Assembly (NCBI RefSeq): GCF_008831285.2 | Contig: NC_045139.1 | Location: 20,936,412 to 21,000,411, forward strand | Length of the DNA: 64,000 bases | Source: Nymphaea colorata | Taxonomy: Eukaryota > Streptophyta > Magnoliopsida > Nymphaeales > Nymphaeaceae | Direction of reading: 5' to 3' | Shown here: positions 11,672 through 22,830 of the stretch, one piece after another | How positions within the stretch are numbered: the first letter of the stretch is position 1 | Layout of the letters: the number at the start of each line of letters is the position of its first letter | The notes under the pieces: model-generated | What the model saw: only the letters and a program-made list of their open reading frames with translations | The model's database searches: none | What the model was told of the DNA's origin: nothing | Program-made: the position numbers and the translations under genes

Positions 11672-13099
11672 CACTACAAGAATGATGGGATATAGCAACG
11701 CAAATTTAGTAAGTGTTAGTAAACTTTGTTTCTTCAACGCACATTAAGCATGCGTTAGGGAAATCATGTGAACCTCTCCTTTAGCAACGAGCATGCACCA
11801 TGCGTTAGAAAAAGTACTTGCAAACCGTCGTTACCAAAATCTCAAGGCCTCCCTATTTCCAAACACGCGTTACCCCGTGCGTTAGAAAGAATACGACTTT
11901 CCAAACACGATCTACTAGTGTGCTAGGGAATTTTACTCGCGAAAATCCTAATTCTCCTGCGGTTTCCCTTTTTTTTTTTTTTATTCTTCATTCTTCGTCC
12001 TCCCTCCTCCTCTCCTGCGGCGATCGTGTCCTCATGCCAGTTGCTGTTGAGAAGGTGTAAGGATTTTGGAACATTTTCTGCTCCAGCTATATGACTTCGC
12101 CAGCTCCAGTTAATTCCATTATCCCTTTTTCGCTATTTCCTTGCATCTCTTTTCATTCCATAATATCATAAGCTTCAAACGCCAACATTTGCATTCTGTG
12201 CATCATGAGTGATACTATTTCCTGGTTTCCTTTTAATTTTCATGTCGTTCTTGTTTTAAATTTTTTCTAGAGAGAATCCAGTGTGATAGTATCCCGAGGA
12301 CAGAACAACAAGAAAAGAATTCATGGCTTTAAAGTCTGACCGTCATATTTATTGAAGGTTTCCACCCGCAGGTTTGGGCATTTTAATTTCCATCATGTTT
12401 AAACAAACTTTTATGGGTTTTTGCGGGTTTTCAATTAGTTTTTTAGCTTTAGAATGTGTTTAGAAACAAATTTTTTATTTCCTGAGTCGATTTGGTGAGG
12501 TTTTGGGATAGAAAAGTTTATCTCTGATCCTGCTTTTCACTTATTGGTTTAGTCCACTACAGTGGCTGTGTGTGTTTAAGCGATTGGCTTCTAGTAAACT
12601 TCCTTGTTCTTTAAATTTGTTTTAGGATTTGAGATAGTATACATATGTCTGCCTGTTTAGAGTGGATTTTTTTATTCCTAGAGCTTTTTCAATTTGAAAG
12701 TTTCGAGTTTGACCATTTATCTACAGGGTTGACTTGTTGCAGACCTGCTCTGGTGTGTGTTTATAATCTGAACTTCCCTTTTCTCCCTATATAATGTTTA
12801 ACGAAAACAAGGGTTGATTTTTTATCTTCAAATTGAAATTTTACACCTGAAGTACACATCTCTGTTTGCCTAATCTGAGGTACATGACCTGCTATAGAAC
12901 TAAAAGCAGTGCATACTCAACTAACTCTTTGTATCTCCTGAATCTCTAATGTTTCTTACATTCATGCTCATTGCCGTTCTAAAATGTATTCACATATTGA
13001 GTCTAATGTTCATCCAATACATTACCAGCACTTAGTTTTATGCACATGCTTAAAAATTTTAATTTGTTCAATTCTTCTCTGTGGTACCTTATTAGTAAA

Positions 13100-13368
13100 G
13101 GATAGAGCATTTACTCATTTTGGATGTTTCCAATTCATTTGGTGGAAAAGCTGAAAAGTTAATGTTTCTGACAAAGGGATTGTGCTTTGGACATGCCTTT
13201 ACTTCTCAATTACAGGAAGTATTATTATGGATCAAATCAATAGTTAAACAATATGGAGAAAATATATCAAAAGAGCAATTGACAGAGCATATTTGGACTA
13301 CTGGCAAGGTAAATGTTCTTCACTCTGTAGCTTACTATTGGGATGAGCTACATTGTGGTTATGTTAAG
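13100..13368 (+). pseudogene. Unidentified coding exon A (captured or decayed gene)
   Basis: An open stretch encodes a well-composed peptide containing LQEVLLWIKSIVKQYGENIS and VLHSVAYYWDELHCGYVK, ending at a donor (AAG|GTATTTTT at 13369). An earlier possible donor lies at 13310 (AAG|GTAAATG). The upstream edge is not clear. The protein family was not recognised. Exons B and C follow on the same strand, separated by intron-like DNA. The clean reading and splice signals argue for real coding origin; the CACTA setting argues for a captured copy. Confidence 0.42.
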
Positions 13369-13799
13369 GTATTTTTGGAGTTTAGCTTTTACTTGTTTTT
13401 CATTCATTTTTGAAATAAATATGGCACCATATTTTTCTGATAAACCTATGTTGAGACTCAATGTGGCAGACTCATTGAATTGGCAGCATGACCCATTTGA
13501 TTCTTTTTTTTTTTAATTGTCATTGCTGCTACCAATTTCCAACTCTCGATGTTCATGCCTCAAGTGGTGTTATCTGCACCAAAGATCATGTACTCGTCGG
13601 CTTCAGAATTTCTATTATCTATAATCTTCATGACATTTTATAACTTATTAGATCACAATATCAAAATTCGTATCTTATGACATGCATATTGAATGTAGTT
13701 AAGCTTATAGATAAGATAAATAGACCATGCTAAACATACTCATGTCGCCACATTGATTGCTGATCAATGACTAGTGCCTCTAAATAATTTGGGATTCAC

Positions 13800-14012
13800 A
13801 TTATATTTCTTATGCTATTCATTCAAGAAGCCACTAAATTTTTAGCATTCCACCACCATCCAAGAGTTGTATGCTTATTTTGCCCTACTCTAGGCTTCTG
13901 GTGTTCCCTTGAATTAAAGTCATGGAATCACTTACAATGTTTTGAGAATATGGCAAAGGCTCAGCCTTGTGTTAGAGGCTGCCAACAAAGTTTATGCGCT
14001 CCAGGGAACTAA
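13800..14012 (+). pseudogene. Possible decayed exon between A and B
   Basis: Two frames look coding-like over the same stretch. One reads WCSLELKSWNHLQCFENMAK; the other reads IWQRLSLVLEAANKVYALQG. Only one can be original, and neither has clear splice sites on both sides, so a frameshift or chance reading is possible. Not identified. Confidence 0.25.
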
Positions 14013-14385
14013 AATAAATTCATTTCTAGAATCCTGATTTTTTGGATGAAAGAGGTTCTTAATAGGATTATTTCTTGCTGTCATGCCGGTTTTATCTCAG
14101 GGCAAAGCATTCATCGGTGTTTCCTCTTAGTTCATGAAGTGGTTCATTCAATGTCTTTGAGGAGAGCTACTAGTGTCACATGAAGAATGACAAGATTTCA
14201 AAAGTATTTCTAATGATTACTATGCAAATGCTTACTATCGGTCTGCAGGGAGATCTTTTTAGCTATGGGCATGGTCCTTGTCAGGACTATCTTTTTTGTT
14301 TTAGTTGTTATCGAGCAGCTATTAAGAAATATTAAATTGAACTTTCAAGCTTACATAAAAGAGTGATATGCCTGATTCTTTGTAG

Positions 14386-14541
14386 GTGTTGAAAAACTGG
14401 TCCATGTAGGTACCAGACAGAGCGCCTGGCTATCAGAAGGCTTACCTGCTGATAAGCATGGAAATAATTGCATGCCAAGTGGGATCCTGAATCAAGCCAT
14501 AGCACAGGCATCTATTTCTTCAGCAATCCTATATTGTCAAG
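14386..14541 (+). pseudogene. Unidentified coding exon B
   Basis: The exon is bounded by an acceptor (TTTGTAG|GT at 14385) and a donor (CAAG|GTATGC at 14542), 156 bp, with one frame open throughout. It encodes VEKLVHVGTRQSAWLSEGL and, further on, LNQAIAQASISSAILYCQ. Base composition and open frame favour a true exon. The family was not recognised. It lies between exons A and C on the same strand. Confidence 0.45.
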
Positions 14542-14596
14542 GTATGCAGGGGTGAACTCGATGCCTTTATGAGAAAACTTTACTTTGGAAAAAAAC

Positions 14597-14627
<31 letters not shown>

Positions 14628-15913
14628 TGCTGTCTATGTTTTTTTCTCTTTAAATATCTTTAAAGTAAGCATTTCTCTTATATTTCAAAGCCCATTTCTA
14701 TTACAAGTCATCTGCGGGCAAAGACTAGACTCTACAAGGACGAAGCTTGAAAGATTTTCTCCCTGTTGTAAGTGGACCTTCTCTCTAGATTCCCTCTCTT
14801 CCTTGGAAGTTATTGCCCTTGACAAATTGTGTTATTTTTTATCTGATCTTTGACATTCACACTTTTGTTTCTTTGCTGATTATTTTTGTGTTTGGTTTCT
14901 TTTTAGTTATTTTCTTTTATTTAGTTCTTGTTGAAGTCTCTGAGTTTGCTGCCAATTTGTATACATGCATGTGTGTTGTCTCCTTGTGAAACAAGAGTCC
15001 TTTGTTATTCTGACCATGCGTACACCTCATGCATGTTTTCTTTTTGTACTATTACGGGTCTCGAGTATTCATCTTTGTTACATATTTTTAGGTAGAAATC
15101 ACCAGAAGTTCAGTTAATATCTTTTATGGTTCATTCTGTAACTTAAATATCATTTTATTCATTCAAACAAGATGAGTTCCAAGAGAATTCCTTTCACTTT
15201 TCCTTTCTTTCATAATCCCCTAAATGTGATACTTAACATAAATGGAAATAGTTCAGATTTGAAGCTATGGTCCCCACAATCTGGTCCTAGAAGCAGTAAA
15301 AGGAATTTAAATTAAAATTCATTTCATGGGCCCATTTGAAATGGTTTTGCTTATTTGGTTAAAATACAGTTTTCTTAAATAAAAGCTTTTTCCTTTCTGC
15401 CTTCTGTTTCCTGCATTAAATGCATGGAGTGGCCAATGGAAATATGGGCTGATTGATTATGTCCACTAAGCCAAGTGGACGAAATCATATGCAAATTGGA
15501 GAAAGGCAGACCTTTACATTAAATCTACGAACTGGAGATCTCTGCATGAGTTCATCGGTAGGTGGTTTAGTACCCAATGCAAGTGCCCCAAGTGTATCCA
15601 TTATGAGATTAACCCACAGAAGCTGCAGAAACAACTTCCTAAGAAATCAAGAACACAAAAGCAAAATGTCAATTGTCTTTAACTCCAGTCTTTGGAACCT
15701 GAAATGCAGTTATGTATAGTTTGTCTGTTCATTTGCTGCAATATAAAGCGTTTTGATGTAGCTCATATGTTTTAATTAGGGTGATTATTCGTTTTTACAT
15801 TTGATTTTCACTGTAACTTCCAAAAGAACATAGTTCCATTGACAAATACATGTAGATAGAACTTCACTGTTTGGTACTTCTTTCTGTCTTTGTCAATTTC
15901 TTTAATCATTCAG

Positions 15914-16136
15914 TGGCTGTGAAAGTGTTGGTGGCGGAAAATGCAATCCCTTGGCTGAGATCTACACTTCAGTCTCTGAGTTCAGCATGAAGAGGAGGTC
16001 GGAAGAAGAGGATGCAGTGGATTCTGGAACTGATGCTGAGATGTTGTCTTGTGTTCAGACCTTACCATTGCATTCTTCTCCCCAGTGGCTTCATGTCTCC
16101 CATGCGAATAATATAGGCGACAATGTCATCCTCTAA
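15914..16136 (+). pseudogene. Unidentified terminal exon C
   Basis: It follows an acceptor (CATTCAG at 15907-15913) and ends with TAA at 16134-16136. One frame is open across the whole exon, including GCESVGGGKCNPLAEIY and an acidic-basic stretch MKRRSEEEDAVDSGTDAE. It looks like the last exon of a plant gene, followed by T-rich 3' sequence. The stretch 15420-15720 between exons B and C also has coding character, but in a frame that cannot be chosen confidently, so the model is incomplete or decayed. Confidence 0.42.
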
Positions 16137-16251
16137 CTTTGTAGATGTATATGTATCTGTATATAATATCTGGAGCCGTTTGCTCCTACTGCTTTTACTC
16201 TGTTGCTGCTACTTCTTAGTTGAGCTAGTGGTCAGTTAATCTTTTTATCAA

Positions 16252-16509
16252 GTGTTTTATAGAAGGATGCCATATTTGTGTGCTGCACTTGTTCTGTGTA
16301 CACAAGCTCGTTATTGTTCTTATATCTGTCAATTTCTAGAACTGCTAAATGCTGTTGAGGAGTGCATATTAGTGTTTCTGAAATTTCTCGAGAACGATCA
16401 AGAGAGGAAAGCTTCTGCTATTCTACGAAGGTTCCTGCTGTGGGATGAAGCACAGGTAGAAGACGCTAATGACCTGAAGATGTCATCAAAAATAAAAAGA
16501 ACACTTTGA
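16252..16509 (+). pseudogene. Unidentified open segment after exon C
   Basis: An open frame includes AVEECILVFLKFLENDQERK and ASAILRRFLLWDEAQVEDAN. This is unusually protein-like for non-coding DNA, but it lies downstream of the stop of exon C. Either the exon C stop is an alternative end, or this belongs to a second captured piece. No family recognised. Confidence 0.3.
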
Positions 16510-17312
16510 AAAACATGAAGACGGTCTCTTTTTTCTGTAATGGTTTAGTGTCCACATATTGGAAAAAAAACTTGCCATGCATGATATTTTGTTTCTTCTT
16601 GAACACTTCTTAGTGAAGGAAGCAGCGTTGAAGAGTTTGCAAACAGAAAAGAGGGATTCACTCTTAAAAAGGAAAAGGAGGAACAAAATTCAAGGCTGGT
16701 ACAGGATTGAATGTTTGTGTTGCTCAATTGACCTGAGACTTGTTGCTAGAGCACTGTTTGTGCCAATCATCTCCACTAAGCAATTTCAATGGTCTCAATA
16801 TGTGTTGGCAAACATTCACTTTGATGGTAGCCAGGTCAAAAGTAGTCACTGAGGCCTCCTTTTTCCATGTCCATGGACTGGACAAGAAAGATGATCTGTA
16901 GATTTTTCTTTCTCCATTTGTGTACAGGGCGCTAGTTAGTGGAACCCGCACATCCTTTGCATACCATTTAAAGCTATGCACCGCACGTGTTGCTTTCTTG
17001 TACAGTAATGCAGCAAAAATATCTGCACTTAATTAAGATCAATCTTCTTTCCTCTGGTTTCATATTTGCATCAAATAAATTGTTACAGGTTCGGAAACAA
17101 AGACAAGCCACGGTGGATTGTTAATTTTTTTCTCCAAAGGGGGCTTTCTTCAAAATGTTGTACTATAAAATAGGCACCCATTCGGGAAGCTGCAACCAAA
17201 AAAAAAAAAAAGTTAAATAATTAGTGTCACATTCTATGTGTTGGTAAAAGTAATCACTAATACAACAGCTTTGTTGCTATTGACCAAAAAACCGCGTTAC
17301 TAATTACTAGTG

Positions 17313-18610
17313 CAGGGCTATGAGGAGGCCTTTAGTAACATGTTTTGTCACGCATTAGAAGCGTTACTGAAAACCTGCTTGTCATTCAGTTCTTCAAAAG
17401 CTGACGATTCTACTTCCTTTGGCCGTTAACTCTCATGTGTATGAAAAGTTTCGTGGTCTTTATTGAGTCTCTTCCATTCCTACTCAGAGGTCTTCTAGGT
17501 TGAGGAAACCGAAAATGATTTTGATTAATTGCTGTGAAGCTTCGCTTCTAGAATTTGAGGGGCTTAAATGCCAAGGAGAAGAAAAAGTGTTCTAACTGGT
17601 TGGATTTATCAACAACATCGCTGTAATGGTCGTTGTTGAGACAAAAATAGAAGACGTGGCTACTAGGACGGTCAATTACTAGACTCTATAAGTACAATAT
17701 ACACAAAATAATGTTGGACGTGTGAGTTTTGGCGTGCTTCGCAGCTTAAATACCAAGACGGGCCGAGAGGCAGCAGCCATTGTCAAGTCGAGCAAGGACA
17801 AAACCTACGTTCTGGACCCAACTGTACTTACAGTAACGACCAAGCTTTTCCTTCCATGCAAGGTTGCATCATCCTGAAAGTTTCAAATTAATAGGAAAAA
17901 AATGTAGTCAACCATATGTGATTAGTGTTTTTTGTTTTTCAGGTTGTTAATCCATGCTTCATTGCGAATAGTTTTCCTGTGAAAAATATGACATGAGAAA
18001 CTAAGTTTCTTGTGTTGCATTTTCATTCGAAACTTTCATCTTTATTGCTCTTATATAACATGAAAAAACTTAACTGGGGCTGTTGAGGAGACACATGTTT
18101 GAGTAGGTAGAAAATGGGGTTTGTTGAAATCCCGGTTTACCTCTTTGTATTGGATTGCATGGGGAAAATGGTAAACCATTTTCTGTCATCGATGCCCCAC
18201 TCATGCTCTCATTTTCACATAGCAGAGCCAAATTCCACCAAATAAAGAGGTGGAAATGATAAAATAAGAAGTTACCACTTGACTGAGAGCCGACGCTCCC
18301 AACCTTCCCCTGTCTCCCTAAAGTACCAGTCCTTTTTTCGGTCTCATGGTGGTGTCTTTGTTATACTTCAATTTATACTTCAATTTGCATATTGATACCT
18401 TTCTTTTACAACACAAGAAGTTACCTAAGGGACTCAAAACATGAAAAAAAAAATTATCCATGCTCATATTTACATAATCATAAATGGGATCTCCCTTCTA
18501 GCAATAATAAGCTCAAAACTTGTGGATTAATATGTGTCACCAGTACATGTTATGTATGGTAAAAAGTTTAGTGTTTTGTCCAAAATTTAGTGTAATGGGT
18601 GGTCTTTCGT
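17313..18610. other. Intergenic, nothing recognised
   Basis: No gene seen. GCGTTA-type motifs near 17340-17380 may belong to the CACTA candidate. Confidence 0.45.
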
Positions 18611-18802
18611 ATAGCATTCCAAAAGTTTAGTCTGGTATTGAAGATTGTGAGGGATCTTAGGAAACTTATAAAAAAGGGTTCTTTAAGTGGTTGATTGTCG
18701 TGATTCCTAACAATTTTTTAAGCTAGAACTGAAACTGTTAGGGTGTGGGTTGTGGTCCATCGGATCAAAGGCTCGAGCCTAAAAGTGGGTTATCTCGTTA
18801 CA

Positions 18803-18815
18803 GTGGTATTAGAGC
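18803..18815 (+). promoter_or_regulatory. Primer-binding site of the TRIM-like element
   Basis: GTGGTATTAGAGC follows the left repeat and differs by one base from the usual TGGTATCAGAGC. Confidence 0.6.
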
Positions 18816-18878
18816 ACGGTTCAACAGTCAAACCTGTGGTCATACACCCACGAACGCGTGTGCCTTAAGAGGGTGGAT

Positions 18879-19062
18879 TGTCACACCCCTAAAGTTAAGT
18901 TACATATTGAAAATTGTGAGCAATCTTGAGAGACTTATAAAGGGAGTTGTTAAGTTGTTGGTTGTCCTAGTTCCTAATTTTTTTCAAGCTAGAACTGAAA
19001 CTAGTAAGGAGTGAGTTGGGATCCATCAAGGCTCGAGCCTAGAAGTGGGTCGGGTTGTCACA
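18879..19062 (+). repeat. 3' LTR of the TRIM-like element
   Basis: It begins TGTCACACCCC and ends TGTCACA, and repeats the left segment at about 18611-18802 with many substitutions. Confidence 0.6.
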
Positions 19063-22000
19063 TTTTGGGTGCATGAGCTATTTGGGTTTGCAATGATTAA
19101 AAAAAAGGCTAATATGTGTCAATGTTGGTCAAAGCTTACCAGGCCCCTCACATAGCTACTGAAATAATTTTCCTAAAGAAAAATCAAGCATTAGCATGGC
19201 TGGCAAAGTTATGTGATGACACTGACAAGGGACGTTATCAAGGACTTACTAGGAGAAAGGACGATACAGAGAAACGTTTGGCTAGTTCTGCCGTAATATT
19301 TGTGCTGATTTTGCGGATAATATATACTTGGGTGGTCTTAATATATAGGGTTAAAAAAAATGACAAAAGCTGATGCATGGTGGATTTTAAGATTAAAAGA
19401 ATGATAATTTTTTTTTTAGAGGAGTTGGGCAATAAATCCAAATAGTAAATCAAATTTCAACAATTTTTTAAGTAAACTGGATGGTGTTGGACAACCATAA
19501 AGCAGTGGCGAGTAAAATCCAACGATGTTTCACACACACACACAGACACAAGTTGGTAACAACTCTAATTTATATGTTTTCCTTAATTAATGTGCTTATT
19601 ATGAAAAAGAGAGATAGACAAAGACTGTCATGGTGTTGGATTTTACTTGTTACATATATAAGAAATGAGTAGGACCAAGGAAACAGTCGAATTAGTTTTA
19701 CATATAAAAGCAACGAGATGTTTCTCCAATAACATTGATCGAAACATAGAACAGCCGCATAATGCAATTAGCTAGGGCAGAAGTCATTGAAGCATTTAAA
19801 AAAAGTGATATTATTCATTGGCAAACATTTTGTGGGTCACACTTAAAAAAAAAACATTTAGGTTGTGTTTGGCAATATCGAGCCCGTGTGGTAGCTGAAA
19901 TCCAAACTGTGGATTTCACCTTCTACCTCTAACATGGATTTTAAATGTATGTAAAAAGTATACAAAATGGATACAATTCACAAAAATCGGACAGATATGC
20001 ACGTCCGATCGGGCGTATGAAGCAGGGACGTCAACGTTGCACATCATGATCGTCGACGTAGGGGATGAGATGGAACCGATGGCTACTATTTCAGCATCAT
20101 TTAGGTGAATGAGGTGCCATGATTGCCTCGGATAAAGACGCCCCGCCCCCATCATCATTCATTTTGCGCGTGGAACTCAACGACCAAACCAGGCTTTTAG
20201 TTTTGCGTCCTCCGACTTCCCTTCGGCCCCACACGCAACCAGCAGTTCCACCTGATTTGGGCTACCAGAAAAAAAATATATTATTTAGGTGTTTTATATT
20301 TTATATTTTTTATTAATATTTAATTCGGCTTTCAATCTATTGAGCGGTAGTTTTAGCTTTTTTCTATTATTTTTAAGGATATATAAATTATAAAAGGGCG
20401 CCCAACCTTCTACAGTTTCACGTATACATACTCCTTTTAAAAAATATTGCATTTCCCTCTTACTTAATAAAACATTTTATTAAAAACTGATTCACCGCCG
20501 TCCGCATTTCGGAAAACATCAAAAGGCTAATGAATTAACCGGATTTACCCTTGTTCTTTTTTGCGTTATTTTCCGTCTCACTTTTATTTTTGCTCCATCA
20601 ACTGCACCATCATGTTTTGGCAGTTGGGCGTCCTTTTAAATCAAGAGTCACGTCAACTCAAGTTGCAGCTTCATCACCTAACCTCTCGTTAGCACTCACT
20701 ATAACCACAACGGATTCCAGTTTCAAATTTTTTTATACTTTTTATTGGTTTTTTTTTTTTTACAAAATGACAACGACCTGAAAAAACAGTTTAAAAATAA
20801 AACTGGTTTTACTGTCTATTTTGTGCGTTAAGGAATTTGGAGAAATACCCGTAGTTTTTCCTCTCTTTTTTTGTTTAAAATTTATTTGGGTGAGTTGGAG
20901 GGGATCTTTAGTTTTTAATGAGAGGTTTAGACTCAGTTACATACCCTTCAACTCAATTTCTCGTTATTTACAAAATTAAAACTATAACAGGCCACTCAAA
21001 CCAACTAGCAGGCTTAATTAAAATTAGTTGTTGTTCAGTTAATTATTTCTTTTTTTTTTTGGATTAAGTTCTTTTGTTGTCCTTTCATGGCACTCTGCTT
21101 ACCGATATCGAGGTCATGTCGTTCAAGCTGGGTTTCGTTGAACTGTTTAGATCGGGGAAGTGCCATCTTGTTTTCTGATATAATCTTTTATGTTATGAAT
21201 CCTTCGTTGATAATTAGTTTAAATGTTAGGCAGCTTACTGTAATATGTCAAAGTGCGAGCATATTTTTCTGAAATAGTCAAAAGCAGAATGTCTTTCTGT
21301 AATATAATTTGTTTTAGAAGTACGTTGGTCAGAGCTTATTTGATTTTTTTTCCCCAAGAACTGGACTCGTTACAAAAAATTAGCTCTTTTAAACTTTTCT
21401 GAGGAGAAATCTTCTAAAAAACAAACTATTTAATGGGCCCATTAATATCGAGTGTGCCTCCACCACCTTCCCTAAGCATGACTAATCGACTATATGTAAT
21501 GTTAGAAAATTTGAGGTGCAAAATTGCACAATTGAGATCTTTTCTGACCTAAATATATTTGATCCATTTAAGTTCTACTTTAATAAACATATTAATTAAT
21601 TAAGACATTCTGGTCCACTTCTGCTTTGTCCGTCTTTTCTTTTTCCAAATAGCTTTCTCTGTTTTTAATAAAAAGAAGAATTATAATTGCAGCTAGAGAA
21701 TGCCCTTTTGTTGACATTCGTCCAATTTAAATAGGATCCATGTTCTCAAATTAAGTTATGGAATTTGAAATAGAAATTAGAGTCAACGTGATTGATAATA
21801 ATGCCAACACATCCAATTTGGATTCGATATCCAGTCAAATTCTTCTTTAATAAATCAATACTGAAAAAATTTTAGAATCCGACTGAGAAATGGGATCAAA
21901 TTCTGAATTAAAAAATGACACCCAACCGGATTTGGGTTTGAATATCATAAATATCCAATCGGGTTCATATTCAAAGTTGACTGGATTCGGTTTAAAAGTT

Positions 22001-22662
22001 GGATCCAAATTCAAATGTGAATTAAAAACTTTAGAATCAGATGGTGAAATCAGATTTCATAGATTCAGATATTACTTTTTCCCTTTCACATTCGACCTAA
22101 ACTCAAATACGTAAACTTCATGAATATATATATATATGGCCAAGAGGGCATCCCAATCGAACCGGACATCCCTAGCGATTGTTTGTCTCTAGCAAACTCA
22201 TAATGCAGTGACGCGTCCCCGTGCATTCAAGAAAAATGTAGTCGAATTTGGTCCATTCAACAGTTCATACTTTATCATGCCATTAAGGGCCAACCCTTTT
22301 TTTCTGCAGCTTTCCGAGCTCTTCCTTTTGAATCTTTTCGCAGTTTAAGTTGAAAATTTGGCGACAAGCTTTGAATGAGATGGCTGGATGGCAGCTCACA
22401 CTGTCACGAGCAACATGTCCTGTGCACATATAAAGACAAATCCCTCACTTTTACTGTACAAATTTTCTACTCACTAAAAACTTAGGTCTCGTATATAAGT
22501 TACTCTTATTACTATTTAAGTTGTTGAAAAAAGGGAAAAATTAAAAAAAAAAAAAGAGAGAGAGAGAGAAGAGAAGATGCTGGATTTGGCATGAAAAGAT
22601 AATCAATTCTCGTGAACTTTTCAGTAAGGAGGAAGAGTAAGGTACTTCATCTTAATGTCCTG
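19063..22662. other. Long intergenic stretch, no gene recognised
   Basis: AT-rich DNA with scattered short open frames of no recognisable family. A GGTTGTGTTTGG motif near 19861 resembles MITE ends, but no matching inverted partner was found. The stretch 21780-22110 is rich in degenerate ATCCGGAT/GGATTCG-like words. Confidence 0.45.
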
Positions 22663-22830
22663 TTAAGAGCTGAAGCTTTGGGTATCAAGTTTGTTTTCGG
22701 TGATGTCATTGCTGTGCTTCACATCACTGCTCCGATCTTGTACTGATGAGGACATTGGCGACCCTCTAGCCGACCAATAACTATAATTCAAGTTGTTGTT
22801 GGCACCACAAACAGGTGGCAACATGATCTT
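22663..22830 (-). pseudogene. Possible orphan terminal exon, unidentified
   Basis: On the minus strand a frame stays open for about 55 codons and ends in TAA at 22663-22665. It reads KIMLPPVCGANNNLNYSYW, then a serine-rich tail ending DTQSFSS. An AG at the upstream edge could be an acceptor. The composition resembles a plant protein C-terminus, but no upstream exon was found on this strand and no family is recognised. It could be a gene relic or chance. Confidence 0.28.

Larger units (their letters stand above)
11672..17312. mobile_element. Candidate CACTA element carrying gene exons (right end uncertain)
   Basis: Position 11672 starts CACTACAAGAA, the diagnostic CACTA terminus. Direct and inverted GCGTTAG/AACGCA motifs follow to about 11940. 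A matching cluster (CGCGTTAC, TTAGTAAC, AGCGTTACTG) lies at 17290-17380, and the reverse complement of 17308-17312 is also CACTA, followed by AGTAACGC. The 3-bp flanks differ (CCT and CAG), and related motifs continue past 17312, so the right boundary is not proven. Gene-like exons lie between, which would make it a Pack-CACTA, if real. Confidence 0.4.
18611..19062 (+). mobile_element. TRIM-like miniature LTR retroelement
   Basis: Two related terminal segments of about 185-192 bp (18611-18802 and 18879-19062) share a long common core, including AAGCTAGAACTGAAACT and GGCTCGAGCCTA. Between them are only about 76 bp: GTGGTATTAGAGC, one base from the Met-tRNA primer-binding site, just after the left repeat, and TTAAGAGGGTGGAT, a polypurine tract, just before TGTCACACCCC of the right repeat. 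No coding capacity is present. This is the architecture of a terminal-repeat retrotransposon in miniature, mobilised in trans. The repeats are diverged and no clean 5-bp duplication was seen. Confidence 0.65.

Noticed and set aside
19861-20185. A MITE suggested by GGTTGTGTTTGG near 19861.
   Set aside because: No matching inverted end (CCAAACACAACC) or target duplication was found downstream.
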